Below, in pieces: positions 24,890 to 35,732 of a stretch of 64,000 bases of DNA. The position numbers were made by a program, and so were the translations under genes. Each line of letters opens with the position of its first letter. The first letter of the stretch is position 1. Below the pieces are notes generated by a model. That model was not told the origin of the DNA and made no database searches. It saw nothing but the letters and a program-made list of their open reading frames with translations. This stretch comes from AP-15 sp963795485 (GTDB lineage: Bacteria > Pseudomonadota > Alphaproteobacteria > ATCC43930 > CGMCC-115725): the NCBI GenBank assembly GCA_963795485.1, contig CAWCIL010000008.1:62001-126000 (forward strand). Reading direction: 5' to 3'.

Positions 24890-27725
24890 CTAATATAGAC
24901 CGCCGGTGCCGCCGGCGGGAGCGCCGCGCCGCGGCAGCAACGCGCTGCTGGCGTCCTCGGGCGGGGCGGCGGCGTTCCCCGCACCGGCAGCGGCAACACC
25001 ACCGGCGCCGGCGTTGCCCGAGTTGGCGTTGCCCGAGTTGGCGTTGCCCGAGTTGGCGTTGCCCGAGTTGGCGTTGCCCGAGTTGGTGTTGCTCGGGTTG
25101 GTGTTGTCCGAGTTGGCGTCGCCCGGGTTGGCGTCGCCGGCCCCTGCGTCGGGGGGGTTGGCATCCCCGGTCCCCGCGTCGGCGAGCGGGGCTGCCTCTT
25201 CCCCGGGTGCGCCTTGATGGTCGAGATGGGGGTTCTGGCCCGGCGCGGTTCCTGGTTTATAGGCCTCATAGATCGCCGGACCGTCGCCGGTGACCGGCAA
25301 CCCGGTCGCGGCGCTGACCCGGTAGAGCAGCAGGCCGGGCGGGATGCGGAAATCGGTCGCCGGGGTGTTTTTCAGCGCGGCGATCATAAAGTCGCGGAAG
25401 ACCGGAGCGGCGACATGCCCGCCGGTCTCGTCCTTGCCGAGGCTTTCCGGATCGTCATAGCCGACATAAACGCCGGCGGCGAGATCGGGGGTGAAGCCTT
25501 CGAACCAGGCGTCGCGGAAATCGTTGGTGGTCCCGGTCTTGCCGGCGATCGGACGGCCCACCGCTTTGACCGCGTCGCCGGTGCCGCGCTGCACCACCCC
25601 TTCCATCATCGTCACCAGCTGGTAGGCGGAGCCGGGGTCGGCCACCTGCTCGCGAGTGTCGGGGATGACCGGCACCGGCTGGTGATGCCACTCGACGTTG
25701 GTGCAGCCCTCGCACGGCCGATCGTCGGCGCGGAAGATGGTCTTGCCGTTGCGGTCCTGGACCCGGTCGATCAGCGTCGGGGTGATCCGCTTGCCGCCAT
25801 TGACCAGCATCGCATAGGCCGCGGTCAGCCGCAGTGGGGTAGTCTCGCCCGAGCCGAGGGTGATCGAGTACTCGTGCGGCACGTGGTCGATGATGCCAAA
25901 GCGTTCGATGGTCTTGGCGATCGGGTCCATGCCGACCATCGTGGCGAGACGCACCGTCAAAGTGTCAATCGACTGCTCGAGCCCGATGCGCAGCGGGGTC
26001 GGCCCACGAAACTCGTTGTGCTCATAATTGGTCGGCGTCCACATCGGCAGCCCGGGGCCCTGCGGCAAGCGAGATCGGCGCGTCGCTGACCCGCGTCGAC
26101 GGCGTAAAACCGTGGTCGAGGGCGGTCAGAAAGACAAACGGCTTGATCGCCGACCCGGTTTGCCGATAGGCCTGGGTCGCGCGGTCGAATTGGCTGATGG
26201 CAAAGCTGAACCCGCCGCTCAACGCCAGCACCCGGCCGGTATGCGGATCCATCGCCACGAGCGCGCCCGACACTTCGGGCACCTGGCACAGGGTGAAACC
26301 CTTGGGCGCGGGGCCCTCCGCGGCGGCGGGGGTCTTGCCGGTTGCCCCGGTCTTGCCGGCTGCCCCGGTCTTGCCGGCCGTATCGGTCGTGCGGGCGTCG
26401 CTCTTGGCCGCCGCCGCCGCTATCGGCGCCACCATCACCACGTCCCCGGTCTTGACGACGTCGCCGGCGCCGCGCGGGAACCGCCCGAGGCTGCCGTTAC
26501 GGTAGCGCGGCCGGGCCCAGCGCATCTGCGCAAACGGCACATCAGAGGTCTCGCCGTCGGTGAAGCCGATCGCCGCTGCGCCGGGTGCGGTGCGCAGCAC
26601 GACCGCCAGACGCCAGCCGACATCGGTCGCCACCGCGGGGACCGCGACCTTGCTCAAATGGGTCGCCCAATCGCCGAGCGGGTCGATATGGGCGATGGCG
26701 CCGCGCCAGCCTTCATGGGCATGGTCATAGGAGATCAGACCGTCGCGAAGCGCCTTGTCGGCGGCCGCCTGCACATTGGGATCGAGGCTGGTGCGCACCG
26801 AGAGGCCGGCTCCGTACAACGCCTTCTCGCCGTAGCGCGCGAGCAGCTCGCGCCGCACCTCCTCGGCGAAATAAGGCGCCTTGACCTCGCTCGCCTCCTG
26901 CCGGTGGTGCAGAACCAGCGGCTCCGCTTTGGCCGCCTCCGCCGCGGCACGGCTGACGAAGCCATCATCGGCCATCCTATCGAGCACCCAATCGCGGCGC
27001 GCCGTGGCCGCCTGCGGCGAGCGCACTGGGTTGTAGCGGTTTGGCGCTTTCGGCAACCCGCCGAGGAACGCTGCCTCGCCGAGGGTCAGCTGGTCGAGCG
27101 ACGTGTCGAAATAAGTGAGCGCCGCCGCGGCCACCCCATAGGCCCCCGAGCCGAGATAGATCTCGTTCAGATAAAGTTCGAGGATCCGGTCCTTAGACAA
27201 CGCGGCGTCGATCCGCGTGGCGAGCAGAATTTCCCTGATTTTGCGCGAGACCGAGACCTCGTTGGTCAACAGCATGTTCTTGGCGACCTGCTGGGTGATC
27301 GTCGATGCCCCGATCGGGCGGCGACCGCCTCGCAGCCGGCCAACATCGGTAATCCCGGCACGCAAGATCGACAGCGGATCGATCCCGTGATGGGTGTAAA
27401 AGGTCTTGTCCTCGGCCGAGATGAAGGCGTCGGCGACCGGCTGGGGGATCGCCTGGATCGGCACGAAGAGCCGGCGCTCGGTGGCGTACTCGGCCAGGAG
27501 CCGCCCGTCCCCGGCCTGGACCCGAGTCATGATCGGCGGCTGATAATTCGCTAGCTGCTGATAGTCCGGAAGATCGCGGCCGAAGTACCAGATCGTGACG
27601 CCAACAAATCCGCACCCGGCGACCGCCAGGATCACCGCGCAGACGAAAAGAAACCGGATCAGTCTGACCATTCGTTCGACGCGGCGAGACGCAGGCCCCC
27701 CTGTTGCAACAAACGCCGCGACCAC
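24890..27725 (-). CDS. mrcA: Penicillin-binding protein 1A, with one internal frameshift
   Basis: A bifunctional murein synthase split over two overlapping frames (27725-26022 and 26068-24890). The first has an N-terminal membrane anchor, the glycosyltransferase motif AFISAEDKTFYTHHGID, GASTITQQVAKN, and the start of the transpeptidase domain (TGSAIKPFVFLTALDHGFTP, where the usual STFK-type site reads SAIK). The second has NYEHNEFRGPTPLR, the SIDT-type motif, KTGTTNDFRDAWFEGFTPD and a low-complexity tail. At 26066-26070 the sequence CTTGCCGCAGGG needs one base fewer to read SLPQGPGLPMW. Both halves are well preserved, so a sequence error or very recent mutation is likely. The C-terminal tail is a 15-bp repeat. 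Confidence 0.88.
25011..25145 (-). repeat. 15-bp tandem repeat coding the SGNAN-rich tail of PBP1A
   Basis: Five near-identical 15-mers (GCGTTGCCCGAGTTG on the plus strand, from 25011) are followed by four degenerate copies. They encode SGNAN / SDNTN / PGDAN pentapeptides near the PBP1A C-terminus. Exact copies at one end and diverged ones at the other suggest recent expansion by slippage. Confidence 0.85.
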
Positions 27726-28159
27726 CCCGAATCCCGCGCGGCACCGCCTTATATGCGATATCGCGGTTGAGGGTCCAACGAGTTTTGCTGCCTGCGGCCG
27801 CGACGTCCGGCGACGGCGCTGCTCAAACTGCGGATGAAGCCATTGTCGCGGGAGGCGTCCCTATATACATTGTGACTTGCGAGAGACCGCCGTCCGCCTG
27901 TCGGGCGCCGCGCCCGGGGGGATGTCGCGCGATGAGCCCCGCGCATCGGCGGTATGCCTGCCGCTGCGGCGGGCCAAAGCGCTGGACGGCGCGGATTGTC
28001 GGAACCTGAAGCTGTCCCCCTGACGAGATTTGCCATGGCCGATCCCCAATCGTTCCCAAGAGGCGTGAGTTCAGGCGTGGCCGGCTTCCTTGCACACGGG
28101 ATCGCGCCGCCGGCCGAATTTCGCGCGGCCGCGGCAGCGCACCTCGGAGTTATGCCCGA
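27726..28159. other. Divergent intergenic region and RNase E leader
   Basis: 434 bases between the divergent PBP1A and rne genes. No gene is convincing. In many alphaproteobacteria an N-acetylmuramoyl-L-alanine amidase gene sits here; none is visible. The rne side would include a long untranslated leader, the known site of RNase E autoregulation in other species. Confidence 0.5.
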
Positions 28160-31100
28160 ATGGCAAAGCGCATGCTCATCGACGCCACCCACCCTGAAGA
28201 AACCCGGGTGGTGGTACTAAACGGCAACCGACTGGAAGAGTTTGATTTCGAATCTTCTACAAAACAGCAGGTAAAGGGGAACATATATCTTGCTAAGGTG
28301 ACGCGCGTCGAGCCGTCTCTACAAGCGTCTTTTGTGGAATACGGCGGAAATCGGCATGGCTTTTTGGCCTTTAGCGAGATTCACCTCGACTATTTTAGAA
28401 TTCCGGTCGGCGACCGTGGGATGGCCGGAGGCGGTGGGTATCGTGCCGATGCCGCTGGACCGGAGGTCGGTGCCGAGACCGCCGAAGACGCCGGGGTGCC
28501 GCTGGCGGCGGCCCTGCCCGAGCCGGTCGCGGTCATCGCGGCACCGACCGACGGGGACGATCCGGCGCCAGAGGAACTGACCTGGGCCGACGATCGGGCG
28601 GCTGGCGACAAAGCCGACGCCGATGAAGGGAACGGTGAGGAGCTGGGTGGCGAAGAGCCGGCCGCCAGCTCCGAAGCTGGGTTCGACCCGGCCTGGCACG
28701 CTGCGCCAGTCGCAGCGGTCGAGATCGCGGCTGACGAGAGCGCGGCGGCGGCAGCCCCAGCAGCCGGTGTCGCCGAGGACGCGGCGCCGGGTACCGAAGC
28801 GGCCCAGGCCGAACTACCCTGGGAAGATGGGGCGCCGTTCGTTCCGGGCGCGGCCGACCAAGGCGCAGCGCCGCCGATCTCCCAGCCGATCGCGACGGAA
28901 TCCGCAGAAATGCCGGCCGCGCCTATCGGCTACGCGACATTGCGAGCGGGCGAGCCTGGCGCCGAGGTGCGGACCGATGCGGCCGCGGATTGGGCTGCGG
29001 CCTCGGACGATATCGTTGCCGAGTCGGCCGAGCCGGCATTCCCCGCGGGGGTGCGCGCCCGGCTCGAGGGCGAGAACGGCGAACCTGAAATCATAGAGAC
29101 CCTCGGCGGCGACGAGTTCGAGGAGGCCGAGCATCAGCGCTCGCGCGCCCCTCGGCACTACAAGATCCAGGAAGTGGTCAAACGCCGGCAGATCATGCTG
29201 GTCCAGGTCACCAAGGAGGAGCGCGGCAACAAGGGGGCGGCGCTGACGACCTACCTGTCGCTCGCCGGGCGCTATTGCGTGCTGATGCCAAACACGGCCC
29301 GCGGCGGCGGCGTGTCGCGCAAGATCACCAGCATCACCGACCGCCGCCGGCTGAAGGACATCCTCGAGGAGCTCGATATTCCCGAAGGCATGGGGGTGAT
29401 CGTGCGCACCGCCGGCGCCGAGCGCTCGAAGGCCGAGATCAAGCGCGATTATGAATATCTGCTGCGGCTGTGGAACGAGATCCGCGAGCTGACGCTGCAA
29501 TCGACCGCGCCCGCCTTGATCTATGAGGAAGGCAATCTGATCAAGCGGTCGATCCGCGATCTCTACACCCGCGACATCGACGAGGTGCTGGTCGAAGGCG
29601 AGGAGGGCTACCGCACGGCCAAGGCGTTTATGAAGATGCTGATGCCGAGCCACGCTAAGCGGGTCCAGCCCTATCGCGACCCGCAGATCGGGCTCTTGCA
29701 CCGCTTTCAGGTCGAGAGCCAGATCGACGCGATCCATTCGCCGATCGTCCAGCTGCGCTCGGGCGGCTACGTGGTGATCAACCAGACCGAGGCGCTGGTC
29801 GCGATCGACGTCAATTCTGGCCGCTCGACCCGCGAGCGCAACATCGAAGAGACGGCGTTGCGCACCAATCTCGAGGCGGCCGAGGAGATCGCCCGCCAGC
29901 TGCGGCTGCGCGACCTCGCCGGGCTGATCGTGATCGACTTTATCGACATGGAGGAGCACCGCAACAACGGCGCGGTCGAACGCCGGCTCAAGGACGCGCT
30001 CAAGAACGATCGCGCCCGCATCCAGGTGGGCCGGATCAGCCCGTTCGGCCTCCTTGAAATGTCGCGCCAGCGGCTGCGTCCGTCCCTGGTCGAAGCCTCG
30101 ACCCAACCTTGTCCGCATTGCGGCGGCACCGGGTTCATCCGCTCGACCGAGTTCGACCGCACTCTATGTGCTTCGCTCGATCGAGGAGGAAGGGATGCGG
30201 CGGCGCTCGGCCGAGGTCTGCGTCCACGTGCCGACCACCGTGGCGCTCTACATCCTCAATCACAAACGCGATTCCTTGGCGCAGCTCGAAACCCGATACG
30301 GGGTCCATGTGCTGGTGGCGCGCGACGACGCGCTGATCCCGCCCGCCTTCCGCCTCGAAAGGCTGCGCGCTTACGAGCCCGGCGAAGCGGCGCCGGCGGT
30401 CCCGTTGCCGTTGACTCAGGCGCCGGAGCTCGACGAGGAGGAGCCGGAGGACGAAGACGCCGGCGAGACTGAAGCCGCCGAGGCCGAACCGCAAGGTCGG
30501 GACGACGACGAGGAACGCGGCCGCGGCCGTCGACGCCGGCGCCGTCGCCGGCGGCATGAGGACGAGGGGGGTGCCCCGGCATCGGTGCGCGCCGCAGAAG
30601 ACGAAGCAGAACCAGAGGGCGAGCCGATTGCCTCCCTTGGTCGCGCGCCCGGCGCGTCGCATGGGGAGGAGACGCCTGAAGCCGGGAGCAACGAGGCTCT
30701 GCCACACGAGGCCGGCGCGGATGGGGCGGAGGCGGATGGGATCAGGGCGCATGGGACCGGCGCGCATCAGGCCGAGGTTCGGGGCGGCGAGGCGCAGGAC
30801 GGCGAGGTGGCTGTGGAAGATGACAAGCTGCGCCGCCGCCGCGGCCGACGCGGCGGCAGACGCCGCGGCCGGCGCGAAGAGGGTAGCGGGCCGAGCTTCG
30901 AGGATCCGCGTCCGGCCTCGCAGACGATCGAAGTTGCAAACCTGTCCGGCGAGGGCGAAGGCGAACCCGCCGGGGAGGCCGACCTTCCGGGCAAAGGTTA
31001 TCCCAGCAACAGCGATTTCGGGGCCGAGATAACCGAGGAGGCGAGCAGTGAGACGGCGGCGGCGTGGCCGGCGGACGCCCCGGCGACTGACGAGATCGAA

Positions 31101-31520
31101 ACGGCGAGCCTGCCGGCGCTGGCCGGCGAGGTGTCGCCGAACCGATCCAGCCCGTCCGCGGCGGAGTGGGTAGAGCCGTCCCAAGCCATCTTCGCCGTCG
31201 ACGAGGTGGCGAGCGGTCCGGTCTGGGCGCCGACCGACGGCAGCGTCGAATCGGTGGTGGGGAGCGGCGCCGGGCCGGGGTCCGCGCGGCACCCGGCTGG
31301 CGAGGCCACCCCTCCCGCAGCCTACCGGGAGACCAGCGAGCAGCGTGAGGACAGCGATCCGAGCCTGGCGACGCCGCCGGCCACCCTCCACCCCCCCGCC
31401 GTCCCTTCATCCGACGTTGTGGCCGAATTGCAGCCGGAACCGGCTCCGGCCGTGCAGACAGTCACCGAAAAGCCGCCGAGCCCGCGCAAGGGTTGGTGGC
31501 AGCGCCTGATGCAGTCCTGA
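28160..31520 (+). CDS. rne: Ribonuclease E/G, with one internal frameshift
   Basis: The endonuclease core of RNA decay. From ATG 28160 (MAKRMLIDATHPEETRVVVL) comes the S1 domain, split by an Ala/Glu-rich insertion of about 220 residues (about 90-320). Then come HYKIQEVVKRRQIMLVQVTK, the catalytic Asp motifs VAIDVNSGRST and IVIDFIDMEEH, and the Zn-link CPHCGGTG. At TT 30152-30153 one extra T shifts the frame; the second frame continues STALYVLRSIEEEGMRRRSA to 31520 with a long Arg- and Glu-rich scaffold tail. The gene is essential in most proteobacteria, so the insertion is probably a sequence error. Confidence 0.92.
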
Positions 31521-31711
31521 CAACAAGCGGTCCCGAGAATGAGCGGGTCTGACAAGGCGCGGGCCCGCCCAAGGGAGCGTGCCGGGAAGGCCGGCGCCGC
31601 CGCTTGCCGCCGCCTTGCCACGATCCTATCCCGCACACGCGGCGGAGGGGCGCCCCCAAGCTCCCGCAGGCCCGCGCGAGGCTCGTCCGACTCGCTCTCA
31701 GGGGCGCCCTG

Positions 31712-33079
31712 ATGCCGTTTCGCATTTTTCTCCGAACAGCCTGCCTCTTGGTCACCGCGGTACTCGCCCTCGCTCGGGTCGCGGTCGCGCACGAAGCGGG
31801 TGCCGGCAACAGCGTCAGCCTGTTGCGGGATACGGAAATCGAGGGCGACATCCGCACCATGATGACCCCGATCTGGAAGGCGGCCGGGCTCGATCCGGAC
31901 GCCGTCCACGTCTATCTGGTGGCGGATGACAGCATCAACTCGTTCGTCGCCGGCGGTCAGAATATTTTCATCAATTCCGGTCTAGTTTTGCATGCGAAGA
32001 CGCCGAACCAACTCATCGGCGTTCTAGCGCACGAGACCGGCCACATTGCCGGGGGTCATCTCTACAAGGGCGCGGAGGCGATGCACGACGCGAGCATCGA
32101 GGAGATTTTGGCATTGGCGGCGGGTGTCGCCGCGACGGTCGCGTCGCGGGGTAGCGACGGCGGTGCAGCGCTGCTGGGCGCGGCGGGCGTCGGCCAGCGG
32201 GCCCTTCTGCAATTCTCGGTGACGCAGGAAGCGACCGCCGACCACGCCGCAATGAACTTCCTCGATGCGACCCATCAGTCAGCGCGCGGACTGCTGCAAT
32301 TTTTCGAAGTTCTGCAGACCGAGGAAATGCTAACCGGGTCCCATGAAGATCCCTACCTGATGGATCACCCGCTGACCGAGGAGCGGATCGATTATGTCCG
32401 CGATCATGTCGAGCGCTCACCCTATTCCGACGTTCCGGACCCGCCCGATTACATGGCGATGCTGGCGCGCATCAAGGTCAAGCTCGCCGCCTTCACCGAG
32501 CCGCCGTCGACGACCTTGGGTAAATACTCCGAACAGGACCGCTCGGTCTTGACGCGCTACGCCCGCGCCATCGCCTATTACCGCACCCCCGAACTCGACA
32601 AGGCGCTGCCGGTCATCGACGGGCTGATCCGCGAGGCTCCGCGCGACCCCTATTTTCGTGAGCTGAAGGGCCAGATGCTGTTCGAGAACGGCCGGATCAA
32701 GGATGCGGTCGTGCCATACGAGGAGGCGGTGCGGCTCGATCCCAACGCTGCCCTGCTGCGGATCGAGCTGGCGCAGGTCTACATCGAGAACCACGATCCG
32801 GCGCAGAACAAGCTGGCGATCGCCTATCTGAGCGACGCATTGCGGATCGAAGACAAAGACGTCGATGCCTGGCACCTGCTGGCGACCGCTTATGGCCGCG
32901 ACAATCAGATCGGCATGGCGGCGCTGTCGCTCGCTGAGGAGGGGCTCGCCGCCGACAACAAAAAGGACGCGGTCGGAGAGGCCGGCCGGGCGGAGCACCT
33001 GCTGCCGAAGACCGGCGCGGCGCGCGCCCGCGCGCAGGAGATCCGCCGCGAGGCCAAGGATCTCGACGATTCGGATTGA
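31712..33079 (+). CDS. M48-family metalloprotease with TPR repeats (BepA/YfgC-like)
   Basis: A 455-residue periplasmic protease. ATG 31712 gives a clear signal peptide (MPFRIFLRTACLLVTAVLAL, cut near VAVA-HE). The zinc site is HETGHIAGGH (HExxH) with a third ligand Glu in SVTQEATADHAAM. LMDHPLTEERIDYVRDH follows. The C-terminal third is TPR-like (DPYFRELKGQMLFENGRIKD, IELAQVYIENHDPAQ). In E. coli BepA helps assemble or clear outer-membrane proteins such as LptD, and the same role is plausible here. The dsbA-like gene follows after 70 bases. Confidence 0.92.
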   Translation: MPFRIFLRTACLLVTAVLALARVAVAHEAGAGNSVSLLRDTEIEGDIRTMMTPIWKAAGLDPDAVHVYLVADDSINSFVAGGQNIFINSGLVLHAKTPNQLIGVLAHETGHIAGGHLYKGAEAMHDASIEEILALAAGVAATVASRGSDGGAALLGAAGVGQRALLQFSVTQEATADHAAMNFLDATHQSARGLLQFFEVLQTEEMLTGSHEDPYLMDHPLTEERIDYVRDHVERSPYSDVPDPPDYMAMLARIKVKLAAFTEPPSTTLGKYSEQDRSVLTRYARAIAYYRTPELDKALPVIDGLIREAPRDPYFRELKGQMLFENGRIKDAVVPYEEAVRLDPNAALLRIELAQVYIENHDPAQNKLAIAYLSDALRIEDKDVDAWHLLATAYGRDNQIGMAALSLAEEGLAADNKKDAVGEAGRAEHLLPKTGAARARAQEIRREAKDLDDSD

Positions 33080-33149
33080 GCGGGTCGGACTGAGCCGGCC
33101 GGATTAAGCCGAGCCCGGCATCCCGCCGCGGCTCACAGCAAAGGAGCTG

Positions 33150-33905
33150 ATGTTGATGCTGGTTCGCGCGCGATCGGCGCTTTGGGCGCTCGCCTGTGTA
33201 TTTGTTGCCGCGGCACCGATCGGGTCGGTCCGAGCGACCGAGACGACGCCGGTGCAACGCCAGGACGTCGAGGCGATCATCCACGACTATCTCTTGCAGC
33301 ACCCCGACGTCCTGATCGCCGCGCTCAGAGCGGCCGAGGACAAGCTGAGCCGCGACACCGACGCCAAGGCGACGCAATCCGTCGCGCAGAATCGGCGCCA
33401 GATCCTCGACGACCCGGCGACGCCGGTCACCGGCGATCCGCATGGCACCGCGACGGTCGTCGAGTTCTTCGATTACCGCTGCCCCTATTGCAAGCAGGTC
33501 CAGCCATCGCTCGATGCGCTATTGAAACAGGACCCCAAGCTGCGGCTCGTCGATAAGGAATTTCCGATCCTCGGGCCGGTATCGGTGACCGCGGCCCGCG
33601 CGGCGCTGGCAGCACAGCAGCAGGGCAAATACGACGCCTTTCACGCGGCGATGATGGCGGCGCGCGGCAACATCACGGACGAGACGGTGTACCAAGTGGC
33701 GGCATCGGTCGGCCTCAACGTCAACCGTCTGAAGCACGACATGGCGTCGCCTGCGGTCAGCGAGCAGCTGAAGGCCAATCTGGCGCTCGCCGACGAGCTG
33801 AATATCCACGGCACCCCGGCCTTCATCGTCGGCGACCACCTTGTGCCGGGTGCGGTGGACCTCGCCGCGCTGAAGACCATGGTCGCCGATTCGCGCAAGC
33901 AATAA
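33150..33905 (+). CDS. DsbA-family thiol:disulfide oxidoreductase
   Basis: A 251-residue periplasmic thioredoxin-fold protein with a signal peptide of about 28 residues (ending GSVRATE). A helical stretch (about 35-85) comes first. The active site is FFDYRCPYCKQVQP (CPYC), and the cis-Pro loop is NIHGTPAFIVGDHLVPGAVD. The N-terminal extension and FFDYRCPYC resemble the ScsC/BdbD-like group rather than classical DsbA (CPHC). ATG 33150 has AAGGAG in front. It likely forms or isomerises disulfides in exported proteins and may be cotranscribed with the M48 protease. Confidence 0.92.
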   Translation: MLMLVRARSALWALACVFVAAAPIGSVRATETTPVQRQDVEAIIHDYLLQHPDVLIAALRAAEDKLSRDTDAKATQSVAQNRRQILDDPATPVTGDPHGTATVVEFFDYRCPYCKQVQPSLDALLKQDPKLRLVDKEFPILGPVSVTAARAALAAQQQGKYDAFHAAMMAARGNITDETVYQVAASVGLNVNRLKHDMASPAVSEQLKANLALADELNIHGTPAFIVGDHLVPGAVDLAALKTMVADSRKQ

Positions 33906-33950
33906 CGGCGCATTCTCCGGCCGCCGCGATCCTCGCCGCCGCGCTGCGCT

Positions 33951-33984
33951 CGCCCCCACTCCCGCAATTCGGGAGAGGAGGCGA
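33951..33984. repeat. Imperfect palindrome, REP-like or terminator
   Basis: CGCC-CCCACTCCCG-CAATT-CGGGAGAGGAGGCG forms an imperfect hairpin with a 6-bp perfect core (CTCCCG/CGGGAG). It lies 45 bases after the DsbA-like gene and lacks a T tract, so a REP-like element is more likely than an intrinsic terminator. Confidence 0.42.
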
Positions 33985-34104
33985 GGGCATTATCGGCCGA
34001 GTTCTTAGGGCGGTCCGCGGCTCGCTGCCAAAGATGACAGCTGCCCGTTGACTTTCGGATGAAAGCCCGCGACCGCCCGTGCGGCTTGGCTGCGGACGAA
34101 GATG

Positions 34105-34373
34105 CTATTCGGGTTCGCGAAAGTTCCATTCCCACTCCCAATCACGGTCATCGGCAGCGTGGAAGCCGTGGCTGCTGCGTGCGCACATCCCGTCGAAAAG
34201 CACTCGACTGAACGTCCCAGCAATTATTCTCCATTTGAACCACACCAGAACGGCGAGACCCAGGAACAGCAGTCCGAACGGGTTGATAGGTCCAGCCGCC
34301 TCGGGGCGGCGCCGCAAAACCTTCCGACCGCGAACAGCAGGAGCACTATTGTTACAAAAATTCGGCCGATCAT
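34105..34373 (-). CDS. Candidate small membrane protein, probably frameshifted
   Basis: ATG 34373 reads MIGRIFVTIVLLLFAVGRF, one hydrophobic helix. Adding one T to the TTTT run near 34314-34317 joins it to LRRRPEAAGPINPFGLLFLG then LAVLVWFKWRIIAG, a second helix. The two-helix pattern with a charged loop looks like a genuine small inner-membrane protein. The tail after FSRVLFDG is less convincing. No family is named. Confidence 0.42.
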
Positions 34374-34510
34374 GACAGCCAAGCTCCCGACCGGGTCTGT
34401 GCAGAGAGACCGGGGAGCAGATTACTCTGGCCAGCCCACCGCTGTAGCCACGATCGACCCGGAGATGACGCGCTATCTGGCCGGACCGAGCGGCGGTCTC
34501 AAATAAAGGC

Positions 34511-35389
34511 TTACTGCTCGAACGCGTAGCGGTAGGCGCTGCCGTGGCGGACGATCCGCCCTACGGTCGGCGCCGGGAAATGCGCCGGGAGGAGCCGGGT
34601 GCCCTTCTCGGCATGTTCTTCGACCAGCCGCACGCGGGTCTCACGCGACTTCTCGCGATCGGTGCAGGCGGCCGTCGACCATTCGGGCTTCGCCAATTGC
34701 AGCTGGTGGTGGAGCACGTCGCCCATGAATAGGGCGCGGTGGTCACGCGAGCGGGCGTGAATCACGACGTTCCCCGGCGTATGCCCGGGTGCGGCCTCGA
34801 ACCACAGCCCATCTTCGAGTGCGAAATCGTCGTCGACCAGCTGCGATTGTCCAGCGCGCACCACAGGCAACACGCTATCCTCGAAGGCGAGGCGATGCGG
34901 CGTGTCATCGCCGCGCTGCTGCACCCCTTGCCAATGACCGAATTCGCGCCGCGCCATGATGTAGCGCGCGTTTGGAAAGGTCGGGACCCAGCGGCCGTTT
35001 TCGAGCCGGGTGTTCCAGCCGACATGATCCCAGTGCAGGTGCGTGCACATCACATAATCGACCATTTCGGGCATGACCCCGGCAGTGGCGAGATCGGCGA
35101 GATAAGGCGTGCGCAGCCGGTGGAATTGCGGGCGGGACGGGCGCTCCTTGTCGTTGCCGAGGCAGGAATCGACAAGGATCGTGTGCCGGCCGGTCTTGAT
35201 CACGAAAGTGTGAAAGCTGAAGACGAGCTTGCCGCTCTGGGGGTCGATCAGACTCGGCCCGGTCAGATCCGGGTTGGCGCGCAATATTTCGGGGTCGAAA
35301 TCGGGCAGGAAGTCCTCAGGCGCGATAAACGGCCCCTCGTACTCGGTGATGCGGTGAACTTCGAAATCGCCGACCCGCGTGACCTGCAT
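34511..35389 (-). CDS. MBL-fold metallo-hydrolase
   Basis: A 292-residue metallo-beta-lactamase-fold hydrolase. The metal motif is MCTHLHWDHVGWN (HxHxDH), with later ligands in APGHTPGNVV and FMGDVLHHQLQL and a final His in LLPAHFPAPTVGR. These match the binuclear-zinc pattern of quorum-quenching-lactonase/alkylsulfatase-type proteins. The substrate cannot be stated. No neighbour suggests a pathway. No signal peptide, so cytosolic. Confidence 0.88.
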   Translation of the reverse strand: MQVTRVGDFEVHRITEYEGPFIAPEDFLPDFDPEILRANPDLTGPSLIDPQSGKLVFSFHTFVIKTGRHTILVDSCLGNDKERPSRPQFHRLRTPYLADLATAGVMPEMVDYVMCTHLHWDHVGWNTRLENGRWVPTFPNARYIMARREFGHWQGVQQRGDDTPHRLAFEDSVLPVVRAGQSQLVDDDFALEDGLWFEAAPGHTPGNVVIHARSRDHRALFMGDVLHHQLQLAKPEWSTAACTDREKSRETRVRLVEEHAEKGTRLLPAHFPAPTVGRIVRHGSAYRYAFEQ

Positions 35390-35732
35390 AATCCACCCTA
35401 TTCGCTTTCTGTGCGAGAACGGAGCCTACGCCCGCGCCGTGCCGAGGTCGATAGCGCGGGAGGGCACAGCACCGTTTAGGCCTCGACAAGGTCAAGCCGG
35501 CCTTTGCTCAGCACGATGTCGCCGGCGACACAACTGACCCGGCCCGAGACGATGGCAGAGAGCGCCTTGATCGGGCCGAGGCGGTGCGAGATCCCCATCG
35601 TCGCCCCCAGAGGCGGGCCAAAGCCGGCCGTCGAAGCGTGGGTCCCTGATTCCTGCCTTTTGCGGGGAATTGATTACGCGATTGCGTGTCGAGCGCGAGG
35701 TTTGCAGTCGCGGATCACCGTCGCAAGACGGT
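35390..35732. other. Intergenic region with a possible 40-codon minus-strand ORF
   Basis: On the minus strand ATG 35598 to TAA 35476 reads MGISHRLGPIKALSAIVSGR and ends KGRLDLVEA. It has a GGGGGC stretch upstream and coding-like composition, but no family is recognised. It could be the end of a lost gene. Nothing else is apparent before the tRNA genes. Confidence 0.3.

Noticed and set aside
25011..25145. 15-bp repeats as a CRISPR array
   Set aside because: Units are contiguous without spacers and lie in frame inside PBP1A; no cas genes nearby.
28814..30118. 434-codon minus-strand frame opposite rne
   Set aside because: Shadow frame; the plus strand carries clear RNase E motifs.
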